Assembly (NCBI GenBank): GCA_019090845.1
Contig: JAHRVD010000228.1
Location: forward strand, 1 to 5,661
Source of the DNA: Marinosulfonomonas sp.
GTDB taxonomy: Bacteria; Pseudomonadota; Alphaproteobacteria; Rhodobacterales; Rhodobacteraceae
Direction of reading: 5' to 3'
DNA length: 5,661 bases
The notes under the pieces are model-generated. The model saw only the letters and a list, made by a program, of their open reading frames with translations, made no database searches and was not told the origin of the DNA. Of this stretch, positions 1 through 5,661 are shown piece after piece. Position numbers and translations under genes: made by a program. Every line of letters starts with the position of its first letter. The stretch's first letter is position 1.

Positions 1-295
1 CGAAAAGGGCAACCTGATCGCGCAATTCTTTGTAGGTGATCGTTTTGGTCGTGCCGGTGGCAGGGCTGTCATGAATGATCGCCGCCTGATCGGCGCGCCC
101 GTTTGCGACGTGACGGTCAACGGCGTTGTAACATGTGTTCACCAAGCCATCCGAGAACCATTCGTATTCCGGCGCATTGTCGGGGAACAATGCTTTGGTT
201 GGTTTTTTGTCCCAGTCGATCGCTTGGGCGGCGTCCAGCCAAAAAGCTTCCGGATCTTTCTGCCAAGCCGAATATACGTCCGCGTATTTCATCAT
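1..295 (-). CDS. prpE: Acyl-CoA synthetase, probably propionyl-CoA synthetase (N-terminal part, cut by window edge)
   Basis: This is the first ~98 codons of an AMP-forming acyl-CoA synthetase of the acetyl/propionyl-CoA synthetase group, which joins a short-chain acid to CoA using ATP in the cytosol. The reading frame stays open to the window edge. Seen directly: the N-terminal cap pattern of this group, with W11, PEAFW at 15-19, an IDW at 26-28, then a WF (46-47) followed by VNTCYNAVDRHV at 52-63, a DSP at 76-78 and TYKEL at 87-91. The NTCYNAVDRHV stretch is what I know from PrpE rather than from Acs, so propionate is the favoured substrate; the adenylation and CoA-binding motifs lie outside the window. 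Two adjacent ATG codons (at 295 and 292) are both possible starts; the GGGGAG ribosome site at 306-301 is 5 or 8 bases away. It lies 130 bp downstream of the malic enzyme gene on the same strand. Confidence 0.85.
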   Translation of the reverse strand, partial: MMKYADVYSAWQKDPEAFWLDAAQAIDWDKKPTKALFPDNAPEYEWFSDGLVNTCYNAVDRHVANGRADQAAIIHDSPATGTTKTITYKELRDQVALF

Positions 296-316
296 TTATT
301 CTCCCCGTTCGGGGCA

Positions 317-345
317 GGTTTAAGGCGCATTCAGCAAGCAGACAA
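317..345 (-). promoter_or_regulatory. Candidate promoter for the prpE-like gene
   Basis: Read on the minus strand there is a TTGTCT (345-340), a 17-base spacer, and TAAACC (322-317), which is a reasonable sigma-70-type pair. It would give a leader of roughly 15 bases before the ribosome binding site. No convincing rho-independent terminator was seen after maeB, so read-through from maeB may also supply transcript. This is a by-eye match only. Confidence 0.3.
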
Positions 346-425
346 GATCACGGATTCCCTTGCGGCAACGTTCCGCATAATTTGGGTGCCCGAAAACCTT
401 GCGTAAGTTCGCCTGTGTCGAGCGG

Positions 426-2705
426 TCAGCCGTATTGCGCCACCGGCGTTCCGGCAAGTGCGGCCATGTTCAGCAGGCCACGGGCCGTGATCGACGGCGT
501 TGTAATATGGGCCCGGTTGCCCATTCCCATCAAAATCGGACCAACTTCTAAACCGCCGGCCTTCATTTTCATAATGTTGCGAACGCCGCTGGCGGCATCG
601 GAATTGGCAAAGACCAGAACATTGGCCACCCCTTCCATACGGGAATTGGGAAAAATTCGTTCGCGCAATTCAACGTCGAGCGCTGAATCAATATGCATTT
701 CTCCCTCATAGGCAAAGTCGCGTGGACTATCATCGAGTATTTTCATCGCAGCGCGCATTCGTCGCCCGGAATCGATATCAAGGTTGCCAAATTGGGAATG
801 AGAGCAAAGCGCAATATTGGGCACCATGCCAAATCGGCGGACGTGGCGCGCGCACCCAATTACGGTTGCTGCGATTTGCTCGGGCGTTGGTTCTGATTGA
901 ACCTGCGTGTCGGCCACAAAAATCGGCCCATCTTCCAGGATCATCAGGCTAAGGGCGCCAATTGGATACAAATCCGGCGTGCCCAAAACCTGCTGCACGT
1001 AGTTCAGATGCCACAGGAACTGCCCGAACGTTCCACAGATCAGGCTGTCGCCATCGCCCCTTTGCACCATAACAGCGCCAATGGCCGTTGTGTTTGTGCG
1101 CATGATCGCCTTTGCCAGATCAGGTGTGACGCCACGGCGCTGCATAAGCCTATGATATGTCTGCCAATAATCCCTGTAGCGCGGGTCATTTTCAGGGTTC
1201 ACCAACTCAAAATCTTTCCCGGGACGTATGGTTAGCCCGGCCCGGTCACAGCGGGCGGCCACAACCTCGGGTCGGCCGATCAAAATCGGCTTGTCGATCG
1301 TTTCTTCCAGCATTGCGTTGGCTGCACGCAGCACGCGCTCATCTTCGCCTTCGGCAAATACGATACGGCGCGATGCGGTAGCCACGGCCTCAAATACCGG
1401 ACGCATTATCAGCGCCGATTTGAAAACCGAACTGTCCAGACGTTCTTTGTAAGCCACCAGATCATCGATTGGCCGCGTGGCCACGCCCGATTCCATTGCC
1501 GCTTTGGCCACCGCTGTGGCTACAATTCCAATCAGGCGCGGATCAAACGGCTTGGGGATCAGATAGTCGGAGCCAAATGTTAGCTGTTCACCCTGATATG
1601 CAGCAGCCGTTTCCGCGCTGGTCGTGGCGCGGGCCAAAGCGGCGATACCTTCAATGCAGGCCAGCTTCATCGCGTCATTGATCTCGGTTGCACCGACATC
1701 CAGAGCACCGCGAAATATGAACGGAAAACAAAGCACGTTGTTGACTTGATTGGGATAATCCGAGCGCCCGGTCGCGATGATTGCGTCCGGCGCGGCCTTT
1801 TTGGCCAGTTCGGGCATAATTTCCGGATCGGGGTTGGCCAGCGCAAATATGATCGGCTTGCTTGTCATCGCCTTGACCATGTCGCCCGTCAACACGTTCG
1901 GCCCGGACAGCCCAAGGAACATGTCGGCACCTTTAATAATGTCTTGCAGGCTGGTTTCGCCGCCGGGTTGCGCAAAGGCGGCCTTTTGCGTGGTCATTCC
2001 TTCGTTGCGCCCCTCATAAACCAGACCGCTACGATCCCACAGCCAGATATTGGAGCGCTTGACCCCCAGTTTCATCAACAAATCCAGACAGGCAATTCCG
2101 GCAGCACCGCCACCGCTGGAAACGATCTTGATATCCTTGAATTCCTTACCCGCAACGCGCATCGCATTGGTCGCAGCCGCACCAACTACAATGGCCGTTC
2201 CGTGCTGGTCGTCGTGAAAAACCGGGATGCCCATACGTTCACGGCAGAGTTTTTCGACGACAAAACAGTCGGGCGCTTTGATATCTTCCAGATTGATGGC
2301 CCCAAATGTGGGTTCCAATGCGCAAACAATATCGGCCAGTTTTTCCGGATCGCTTTCGTTCAGTTCAATATCAAAACAGTCGATATTGGCGAATTTCTTG
2401 AATAGAACGGCCTTGCCTTCCATCACGGGTTTTGCCGCCAGCCCGCCAATATCACCAAGGCCAAGAACCGCCGTGCCGTTCGAAACCACGGCCACCAGAT
2501 TGCCACGGGCCGTGTATTTGCTGGCCGTTTCCGGGTTCGCCTTAATTTCCAAACAGGCGTCGGCGACACCGGGGCTGTAGGCCAGCGACAGGTCGCGCCC
2601 ATTAGCAAGCGGCTTGGTCGCCCGTATTTCCAGTTTTCCGGGTTTTGGAAGTTCATGGTATCGCAAAGCGGCCTTTTTCAGGCTTTTATGGCGCTCGTCA
2701 CTCAC
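426..2705 (-). CDS. maeB: Malic enzyme with C-terminal phosphotransacetylase-like domain
   Basis: Cytosolic oxidative decarboxylation of malate to pyruvate and CO2, yielding NADPH or NADH. The 759 residues match the usual length of the MaeB type. Malic N-terminal domain about 15-160: SLAYSPGVA with the catalytic-type Tyr43, MEGK with Lys98, and metal-site regions EDIKAPD at 140-146 and FHDDQHG at 163-169. The NAD(P)-binding Rossmann part follows, with SGGGAAG at 197-203 and NPDPE at 291-295. From about 430 to the end is a PTA/PTB domain ([13 protein letters not shown] from 450, [10 protein letters not shown] near 535, FANSDAASG near 699). In the family this domain is generally not a working phosphotransacetylase but mediates acetyl-CoA control. 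The start is GTG at 2705, supported by GGGAGG six to seven bases upstream; no in-frame ATG fits better. Cofactor cannot be settled: rhizobial NAD- and NADP-type enzymes both share this layout, so the symbol is by overall similarity. Confidence 0.95.
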   Translation of the reverse strand: MSDERHKSLKKAALRYHELPKPGKLEIRATKPLANGRDLSLAYSPGVADACLEIKANPETASKYTARGNLVAVVSNGTAVLGLGDIGGLAAKPVMEGKAVLFKKFANIDCFDIELNESDPEKLADIVCALEPTFGAINLEDIKAPDCFVVEKLCRERMGIPVFHDDQHGTAIVVGAAATNAMRVAGKEFKDIKIVSSGGGAAGIACLDLLMKLGVKRSNIWLWDRSGLVYEGRNEGMTTQKAAFAQPGGETSLQDIIKGADMFLGLSGPNVLTGDMVKAMTSKPIIFALANPDPEIMPELAKKAAPDAIIATGRSDYPNQVNNVLCFPFIFRGALDVGATEINDAMKLACIEGIAALARATTSAETAAAYQGEQLTFGSDYLIPKPFDPRLIGIVATAVAKAAMESGVATRPIDDLVAYKERLDSSVFKSALIMRPVFEAVATASRRIVFAEGEDERVLRAANAMLEETIDKPILIGRPEVVAARCDRAGLTIRPGKDFELVNPENDPRYRDYWQTYHRLMQRRGVTPDLAKAIMRTNTTAIGAVMVQRGDGDSLICGTFGQFLWHLNYVQQVLGTPDLYPIGALSLMILEDGPIFVADTQVQSEPTPEQIAATVIGCARHVRRFGMVPNIALCSHSQFGNLDIDSGRRMRAAMKILDDSPRDFAYEGEMHIDSALDVELRERIFPNSRMEGVANVLVFANSDAASGVRNIMKMKAGGLEVGPILMGMGNRAHITTPSITARGLLNMAALAGTPVAQYG

Positions 2706-2729
2706 TGTGTTCCCTCCCGGTTGCGGATA

Positions 2730-2747
2730 TAGTTTAACGTTAAACTA
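2730..2747. promoter_or_regulatory. 18-bp perfect palindrome, probable operator of maeB
   Basis: TAGTTTAACGTTAAACTA is identical to its reverse complement over all 18 bases. It sits 25 bp upstream of the maeB start codon and about 104 bp upstream of the divergent cupin gene. An even-length palindrome with a central CG is the usual form of LacI-family operators, although other dimeric repressors also use such sites; the regulator is not encoded in the window. The location over the likely maeB core promoter suggests repression of maeB. It lacks a loop and a T-run, so it is not a terminator. Confidence 0.6.
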
Positions 2748-2758
2748 CATATTTTCAG
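2731..2758 (-). promoter_or_regulatory. Candidate maeB promoter
   Basis: On the minus strand, CTGAAA (2758-2753) and TAAACT (2736-2731) are separated by 16 bases. A start a few bases beyond the -10 would give a leader of about 20 bases containing the GGGAGG ribosome site. The -10 and most of the spacer lie inside the 18-bp palindrome, so a protein bound there would be expected to block transcription. Match made by eye; the -35 is weak. Confidence 0.35.
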
Positions 2759-2794
2759 ACGCAAGTAAAACAGTTGCGCCCGCTTATCAAACCT

Positions 2795-2816
2795 GACTTG
2801 AAAAACTTTACAAGTC
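2795..2816. promoter_or_regulatory. Inverted repeat GACTTG-N10-CAAGTC upstream of the cupin gene
   Basis: Two perfect 6-base arms (2795-2800 and 2811-2816) flank an AT-rich 10-base centre, with centre-to-centre spacing of 16 bp. It overlaps the likely -35 of the rightward promoter and lies 36 bp before the cupin start codon. It could be a regulator binding site; the arms are short enough that chance is possible. It differs in sequence from the maeB palindrome, so a separate regulator would be implied. Confidence 0.35.
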
Positions 2817-2824
2817 CCTACACT
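2798..2824 (+). promoter_or_regulatory. Candidate promoter for the cupin (and perhaps cdd-deoA) transcript
   Basis: TTGAAA at 2798-2803 and TACACT at 2819-2824 form a sigma-70-like pair with a short 15-base spacer. The expected start near 2830 leaves a leader of about 20 bases ending in the ribosome site GAGGG at 2843-2847. Spacing is below the ideal 17, so this is tentative. Confidence 0.3.
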
Positions 2825-2842
2825 GTTGCCCAATTAATCAGT

Positions 2843-2847
2843 GAGGG
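2843..2847 (+). promoter_or_regulatory. Ribosome binding site that fixes the cupin start
   Basis: GAGGG lies 4 bases before the ATG at 2852. The alternative in-frame ATG at 2774 has no comparable site and would put coding sequence over the promoter and inverted repeat, so 2852 is preferred. Confidence 0.65.
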
Positions 2848-2851
2848 AAAC

Positions 2852-3937
2852 ATGGGCGAAATTCGTGCTGAAATCCGACTGCCGACCATTGCGTTGCAGG
2901 ACGACATTGCGTTCTTCACAAAAGCACTAAAAATGCGCCTGGATATGATCTATCCGGCCGATGACCCGCGGGTTGCGGTGTTTTCAGGCCACGGGCTGCG
3001 GCTGCGACTGGAAAAGGGTGCGTCAGAACCAGCCGGGACCGTACGTATTCTGTGCGACGAGCCGGATGCATTTGCGGACGGCCAAAGATCGCTAGTGGCG
3101 CCAAACGGAACCCGGATCGAGATTGCAGCGCTAAATCCACCGCTCGTCCTGCCGCAAACTGAACATGCTTTTATTGTGCGCAGGCTTGCCGATCAGGCCC
3201 CTTGGGTGATTGGCCGGGCCGGAATGAACTATCGCGATCTGATCCCGAAACGGCTTGGCGGATCGGTTATCGCCAGCCACATACGTATCCCCGGCGGTGG
3301 TCCGGTGCCGGACATGGTGCATTACCATAAGGTCGGGTTTCAGCTGATATTCTGTTACAAGGGTTGGGTTGAAGTGCTTTTTGAGGATCAGGGCGGCCCG
3401 ATCCGTCTGTTCGCTGGCGATTGTATTATCCAACCCCCTCAGATGCGCCACCGGGTGATGGAAGCATCCGACGGCGTAGAAGTTATCGAAATTGGCGTGC
3501 CGGCGGAACATATCACCTTGGTTGATCATGAAATGACCCTGCCCACCCCAAATCTGCGCCCGGACCGTGAGTGGGACGGGCAGAGATTTGTTCACAATGT
3601 CGGCAAGCTGGCTCAGTGGCGTCCGTTCCGTGTCCCCGGGTTCATTCAGCGCGACACGACAATCAACGACAACACGCGCGGCGTTGCATCTGTGCAGGTA
3701 ATCCGCCGATCAAGCGGCGACATTCCATGGGTCAGCCATGATTGTGACATCCTGTTTGGCTTCGTGATGGCGGGCGGGATGACGATAGAGGGCGAGGGCG
3801 AACAGCCCAATCGCCTTGCTCCCGGCGATGCCTTCGTTATCCCGCCGAATTTCAATACACGGTTTGGCGATCCAACGGATGATCTGGAGTTGTTGGAAGT
3901 CGCGCTTCCGGGGCGTTTTGCCACGACGGTGGTCTAA
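2852..3937 (+). CDS. Double-cupin protein with possible N-terminal VOC-like domain, function unknown
   Basis: A 361-residue soluble protein without signal peptide or membrane segment. Residues about 8-93 look like a shortened VOC/glyoxalase-type fold: a strand, helix DDIAFFTKAL, strands around 41-54, and an ending APNGTRIEI (83-91) like the DPDGNRIEL ending common in VOC proteins. First cupin about 138-215: H157-Y-H159 then Q164 and, in the second motif GDCIIQPPQMRH, H200. This gives a possible metal site of three His, with Gln in the usual Glu position. Second cupin about 278-352: the barrel motif APGDAFVIPP (323-332) is clear, but only H296 is present in the first motif and Asn335 stands where the second-motif His is expected, so it probably does not bind metal. 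The bicupin fold recalls dioxygenases and sugar isomerases, but I do not recognise a substrate. It is 59 bp upstream of cdd on the same strand and may share its transcript. Confidence 0.8.
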   Translation: MGEIRAEIRLPTIALQDDIAFFTKALKMRLDMIYPADDPRVAVFSGHGLRLRLEKGASEPAGTVRILCDEPDAFADGQRSLVAPNGTRIEIAALNPPLVLPQTEHAFIVRRLADQAPWVIGRAGMNYRDLIPKRLGGSVIASHIRIPGGGPVPDMVHYHKVGFQLIFCYKGWVEVLFEDQGGPIRLFAGDCIIQPPQMRHRVMEASDGVEVIEIGVPAEHITLVDHEMTLPTPNLRPDREWDGQRFVHNVGKLAQWRPFRVPGFIQRDTTINDNTRGVASVQVIRRSSGDIPWVSHDCDILFGFVMAGGMTIEGEGEQPNRLAPGDAFVIPPNFNTRFGDPTDDLELLEVALPGRFATTVV

Positions 3938-3947
3938 TCTCTTGCAA

Positions 3948-3959
3948 CCAACCGGTTGG
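3948..3959. promoter_or_regulatory. 12-bp perfect palindrome between the cupin gene and cdd
   Basis: CCAACCGGTTGG is fully self-complementary and lies 10 bp after the cupin stop codon and 37 bp before the cdd start. With no loop room and no T-run it is not a rho-independent terminator. It may be a regulator site for cdd-deoA, which would give them control separate from the cupin gene. No clear promoter was found next to it, so function is uncertain. Confidence 0.35.
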
Positions 3960-3984
3960 CGCACCACTTTGGATTTAACAGATG

Positions 3985-3990
3985 AAGAGG
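3985..3990 (+). promoter_or_regulatory. Ribosome binding site that fixes the cdd start
   Basis: AAGAGG is 6 bases before the ATG at 3997. An in-frame ATG at 3982 has only a weak GGA eight bases before it and would add five residues not typical of the family, so the downstream ATG is chosen. Confidence 0.65.
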
Positions 3991-3996
3991 TTCGTG

Positions 3997-4389
3997 ATGG
4001 ATTTGCTGACGGCTGCAAAAGAAGTTCGTGAACATGCCTATGCGCCCTATTCCAATTTCAAAGTCGGCGCGGCCATACGCAGTAAATCCGGTGCCGTTTA
4101 TACCGGGTGCAACGTCGAAAATGTAGCTTACCCGGAAGGCACTTGTGCCGAGGCCGGTGCGATTGCCGCCATGATTGCCGCAGGGGACACCGAGATCACA
4201 GAGGCGCTTGTCATCGCCGACAGTCCGCTACCGGTCAGCCCTTGTGGTGGGTGTCGGCAAAAACTGGCGGAATTTGGCTCCAGTGATGTGCGGGTAACAA
4301 TGACGACACTGGCCGGAAAAACCGAGGTTTTGACGATGGCTCAACTTTTGCCCGGCGCGTTTACCCAAGAACACATGGAAGGTAACTAG
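3997..4389 (+). CDS. cdd: Cytidine deaminase
   Basis: Zinc enzyme that converts cytidine and deoxycytidine to uridine and deoxyuridine with release of ammonia, in pyrimidine salvage and nucleoside catabolism. The 130 residues are the size of the short, homotetrameric type. Seen: AYAPYSNFKVGAA at 14-26, the substrate-binding N39 and E41 in CNVENVAYPEG, the zinc ligand C50 and proton-shuttle E52 in TCAEAGAI, and the other two zinc ligands C83 and C86 in PCGGCRQ. All catalytic residues are therefore present. The residue after E52 is Ala, where the Bacillus subtilis enzyme has Arg (CAER). The stop codon is followed after 2 bp by deoA, so the two are translated from one message, and the deoA ribosome site lies inside the end of this gene. 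Confidence 0.96.
   Translation: MDLLTAAKEVREHAYAPYSNFKVGAAIRSKSGAVYTGCNVENVAYPEGTCAEAGAIAAMIAAGDTEITEALVIADSPLPVSPCGGCRQKLAEFGSSDVRVTMTTLAGKTEVLTMAQLLPGAFTQEHMEGN
4377..4382 (+). promoter_or_regulatory. Ribosome binding site of deoA, inside the end of cdd
   Basis: GGAAGG is 9 bases before the deoA ATG at 4392 and overlaps the last cdd codons. This arrangement favours translational coupling of the two enzymes. Confidence 0.6.
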
Positions 4390-4391
4390 CC

Positions 4392-5661
4392 ATGGACGCG
4401 CGCGGTATCATCGCCAAACTACGGGATAAAAAAGCCCTGTCATCTGCGGAAATTAGGTGGTTTGCCAATGGGTTGGCCGACGGTCAGGTGAGCGATGCAC
4501 AGGGCGGGGCCTTTGCAATGGCGGCGTTTCTGAACAAGCTGTCCACCGACGAACGCGTCGCGTTGACACTGGCGATGCGCGACAGCGGCGATGTGCTTAG
4601 CTGGGATCTGCCCGGCCCGGTAATCGACAAACATTCAACTGGTGGAATTGGCGACTGTGTGTCGCTTCTGCTGGCACCAGCTCTGGCGACACTTGGCGCC
4701 TATGTCCCGATGGTATCTGGGCGTGGTCTGGGGCACACTGGCGGCACGCTGGATAAACTCGAGGCTATTCCTGGCCTGAAAACCGAAGTGACCCAAGAGC
4801 GGTTTCATCAGATCGTTTCGAATGTCGGAACGGCGATTGTGTCGGCCACAGGCCGGATCGCGCCTGCGGACAAGCGCCTATATGCGATCCGCGATGTGAC
4901 CGGGACGGTCGAAAGCATTGACCTGATAACGGCCTCGATCCTGTCAAAGAAACTGGCGGCCGGGCTGGAATCTCTGGTTCTGGATGTAAAGGTTGGTTCC
5001 GGGGCGTTCATGAAGACGCTGGATGATGCGACTGCGCTGGCCCAATCGCTGGTCAGCACAGCCAATGACGCCGGGTGCAAAACGTCGGCGCTGATAACGG
5101 ACATGAACCAGCCCTGCGCCGGATCTGTCGGTAATGCGCTGGAAGTGATGGAGGTGATGGAAGTACTGAGTGGGCAGGATGTGCGATCAATTCTGGTAGA
5201 GGTGACCTGCGCGCTTGGCGGCGAGTTGCTGGTTCTGGCCGGAATGGCAAAGGATGCCAGCCAAGGCGCGGTCCAGATCGGCGATACATTCAGCGATGGA
5301 TCAGCGGCTGAACGGTTTGCGCGGATGGTTGCCGAACTGGGCGGCCCGGGTGATTTCGTTGAGCGCTGGCGCGACAGATTGCCAGCGGCACCGGTGGTTC
5401 AGGATGTTTTTCTGCCCGATGATGGATTTGTGACGACGATTGACGGCGAAGCACTGGGTTTGGCCGTCGTGCGCCTTGGCGGTGGTCGCCTGAAGGGCGG
5501 TGATAAGATCGACCCGGCTGTTGGACTGTCAGAGGTTGCTCTGATTGGTGATCATGTTGGGCCCAAGACCCCGATTGCAAAAATCCATGCACCCAACCGC
5601 GAAGCCGCGGATGCGGCGACAATCGAGGTTCGTGCCGCCTATGTGACCGGTGATACGGCAC
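4392..5661 (+). CDS. deoA: Thymidine phosphorylase (3' end cut by window edge)
   Basis: Splits thymidine or deoxyuridine with phosphate into the base and 2-deoxyribose-1-phosphate, which feeds the deoB/deoC route to glyceraldehyde-3-phosphate and acetaldehyde. The 423 codons present compare with about 440 residues in Escherichia coli DeoA, so roughly the last 15 are missing. Seen in order: helical N-terminal domain 1-65, phosphate-binding KHSTGGIGD at 80-88, the family signature SGRGLGHTGGTLDKLE at 109-124, base-binding R167, S182 and K186 (matching E. coli R171, S186 and K190 with a constant offset of four), DVKVGSGAFMK just after 200, and the C-terminal pyrimidine-phosphorylase domain from about 345. 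The frame is intact throughout. The start has a good ribosome site in the end of cdd. Human-type or Pyn-type substrate breadth cannot be excluded, but overall similarity favours DeoA. Confidence 0.95.
   Translation, partial: MDARGIIAKLRDKKALSSAEIRWFANGLADGQVSDAQGGAFAMAAFLNKLSTDERVALTLAMRDSGDVLSWDLPGPVIDKHSTGGIGDCVSLLLAPALATLGAYVPMVSGRGLGHTGGTLDKLEAIPGLKTEVTQERFHQIVSNVGTAIVSATGRIAPADKRLYAIRDVTGTVESIDLITASILSKKLAAGLESLVLDVKVGSGAFMKTLDDATALAQSLVSTANDAGCKTSALITDMNQPCAGSVGNALEVMEVMEVLSGQDVRSILVEVTCALGGELLVLAGMAKDASQGAVQIGDTFSDGSAAERFARMVAELGGPGDFVERWRDRLPAAPVVQDVFLPDDGFVTTIDGEALGLAVVRLGGGRLKGGDKIDPAVGLSEVALIGDHVGPKTPIAKIHAPNREAADAATIEVRAAYVTGDTA

Noticed and set aside
361..377. Inverted repeat TGCGG-N7-CCGCA downstream of maeB as a terminator
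   Set aside because: The stem is only five pairs and no T-run follows on the minus strand, so it does not qualify as a rho-independent terminator.
103..711. Plus-strand open frame of 202 codons across the prpE start and the maeB end
   Set aside because: It runs antisense to two recognised genes and the spacer between them, with low-complexity-like composition and no motif.
1746..2405. Long open frame (219 codons) on the plus strand opposite maeB
   Set aside because: It lies wholly antisense to the strongly supported malic enzyme, has no recognisable family pattern and no ribosome site; long antisense frames are common in codon-biased GC-rich genes.
2774..2851. Upstream ATG extending the cupin protein by 26 residues
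   Set aside because: No ribosome site precedes it, the extra residues show no family pattern, and it would place coding sequence over the likely promoter; the ATG at 2852 has a GAGGG site.
5142..5168. Near-tandem 9-base units in deoA encoding EVMEVMEVL
   Set aside because: The protein length in this stretch appears to match other DeoA proteins, so there is no sign of repeat expansion; it is a chance run of similar codons in a helix.
5290..5661. Minus-strand open frame inside deoA
   Set aside because: Antisense to an intact, motif-rich thymidine phosphorylase; composition rich in Arg, His and Pro is typical of a shadow frame.

Overview
The window looks like a chromosomal segment of an alphaproteobacterium, most likely a Rhodobacteraceae (Roseobacter-type) species. 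This rests on the moderately high GC content (judged by eye, not computed), the protein sequences, and the compact cdd-deoA pair. No tRNA, rRNA, CRISPR array, insertion sequence or phage gene was seen. All four genes that can be judged at both ends or nearly so appear intact; the two outermost genes are cut only by the window edges.

Left half, minus strand (1-2705): the first ~98 codons of an acyl-CoA synthetase that resembles propionyl-CoA synthetase (prpE), then, 130 bp upstream of it, a complete 759-residue malic enzyme of the malic-domain plus phosphotransacetylase-like type (maeB). The two could be co-transcribed or separately promoted. Together they suggest short-chain acyl-CoA entry into central metabolism and conversion of C4 acids to pyruvate.

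Centre (2706-2851): a 146-bp divergent intergenic region. It holds an 18-bp perfect palindrome lying over the likely maeB core promoter, and a separate 6-bp-arm inverted repeat lying over the likely promoter of the rightward genes.

Right half, plus strand (2852-5661): a 361-residue protein with a possible VOC-like N-terminal part and two cupin barrels (function unknown), then cytidine deaminase (cdd), then thymidine phosphorylase (deoA), which is missing only its last few residues. cdd and deoA are 2 bp apart and surely one transcript; the cupin gene is 59 bp upstream of cdd with a 12-bp palindrome in the gap. Cdd and DeoA act in sequence: (deoxy)cytidine is deaminated to (deoxy)uridine, and deoxyuridine or thymidine is then split to base plus deoxyribose-1-phosphate.

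Most of the window is ordinary housekeeping and catabolic metabolism. The parts most worth a second look are the VOC/bicupin protein with unusual metal-site residues and the palindromes in the intergenic regions.
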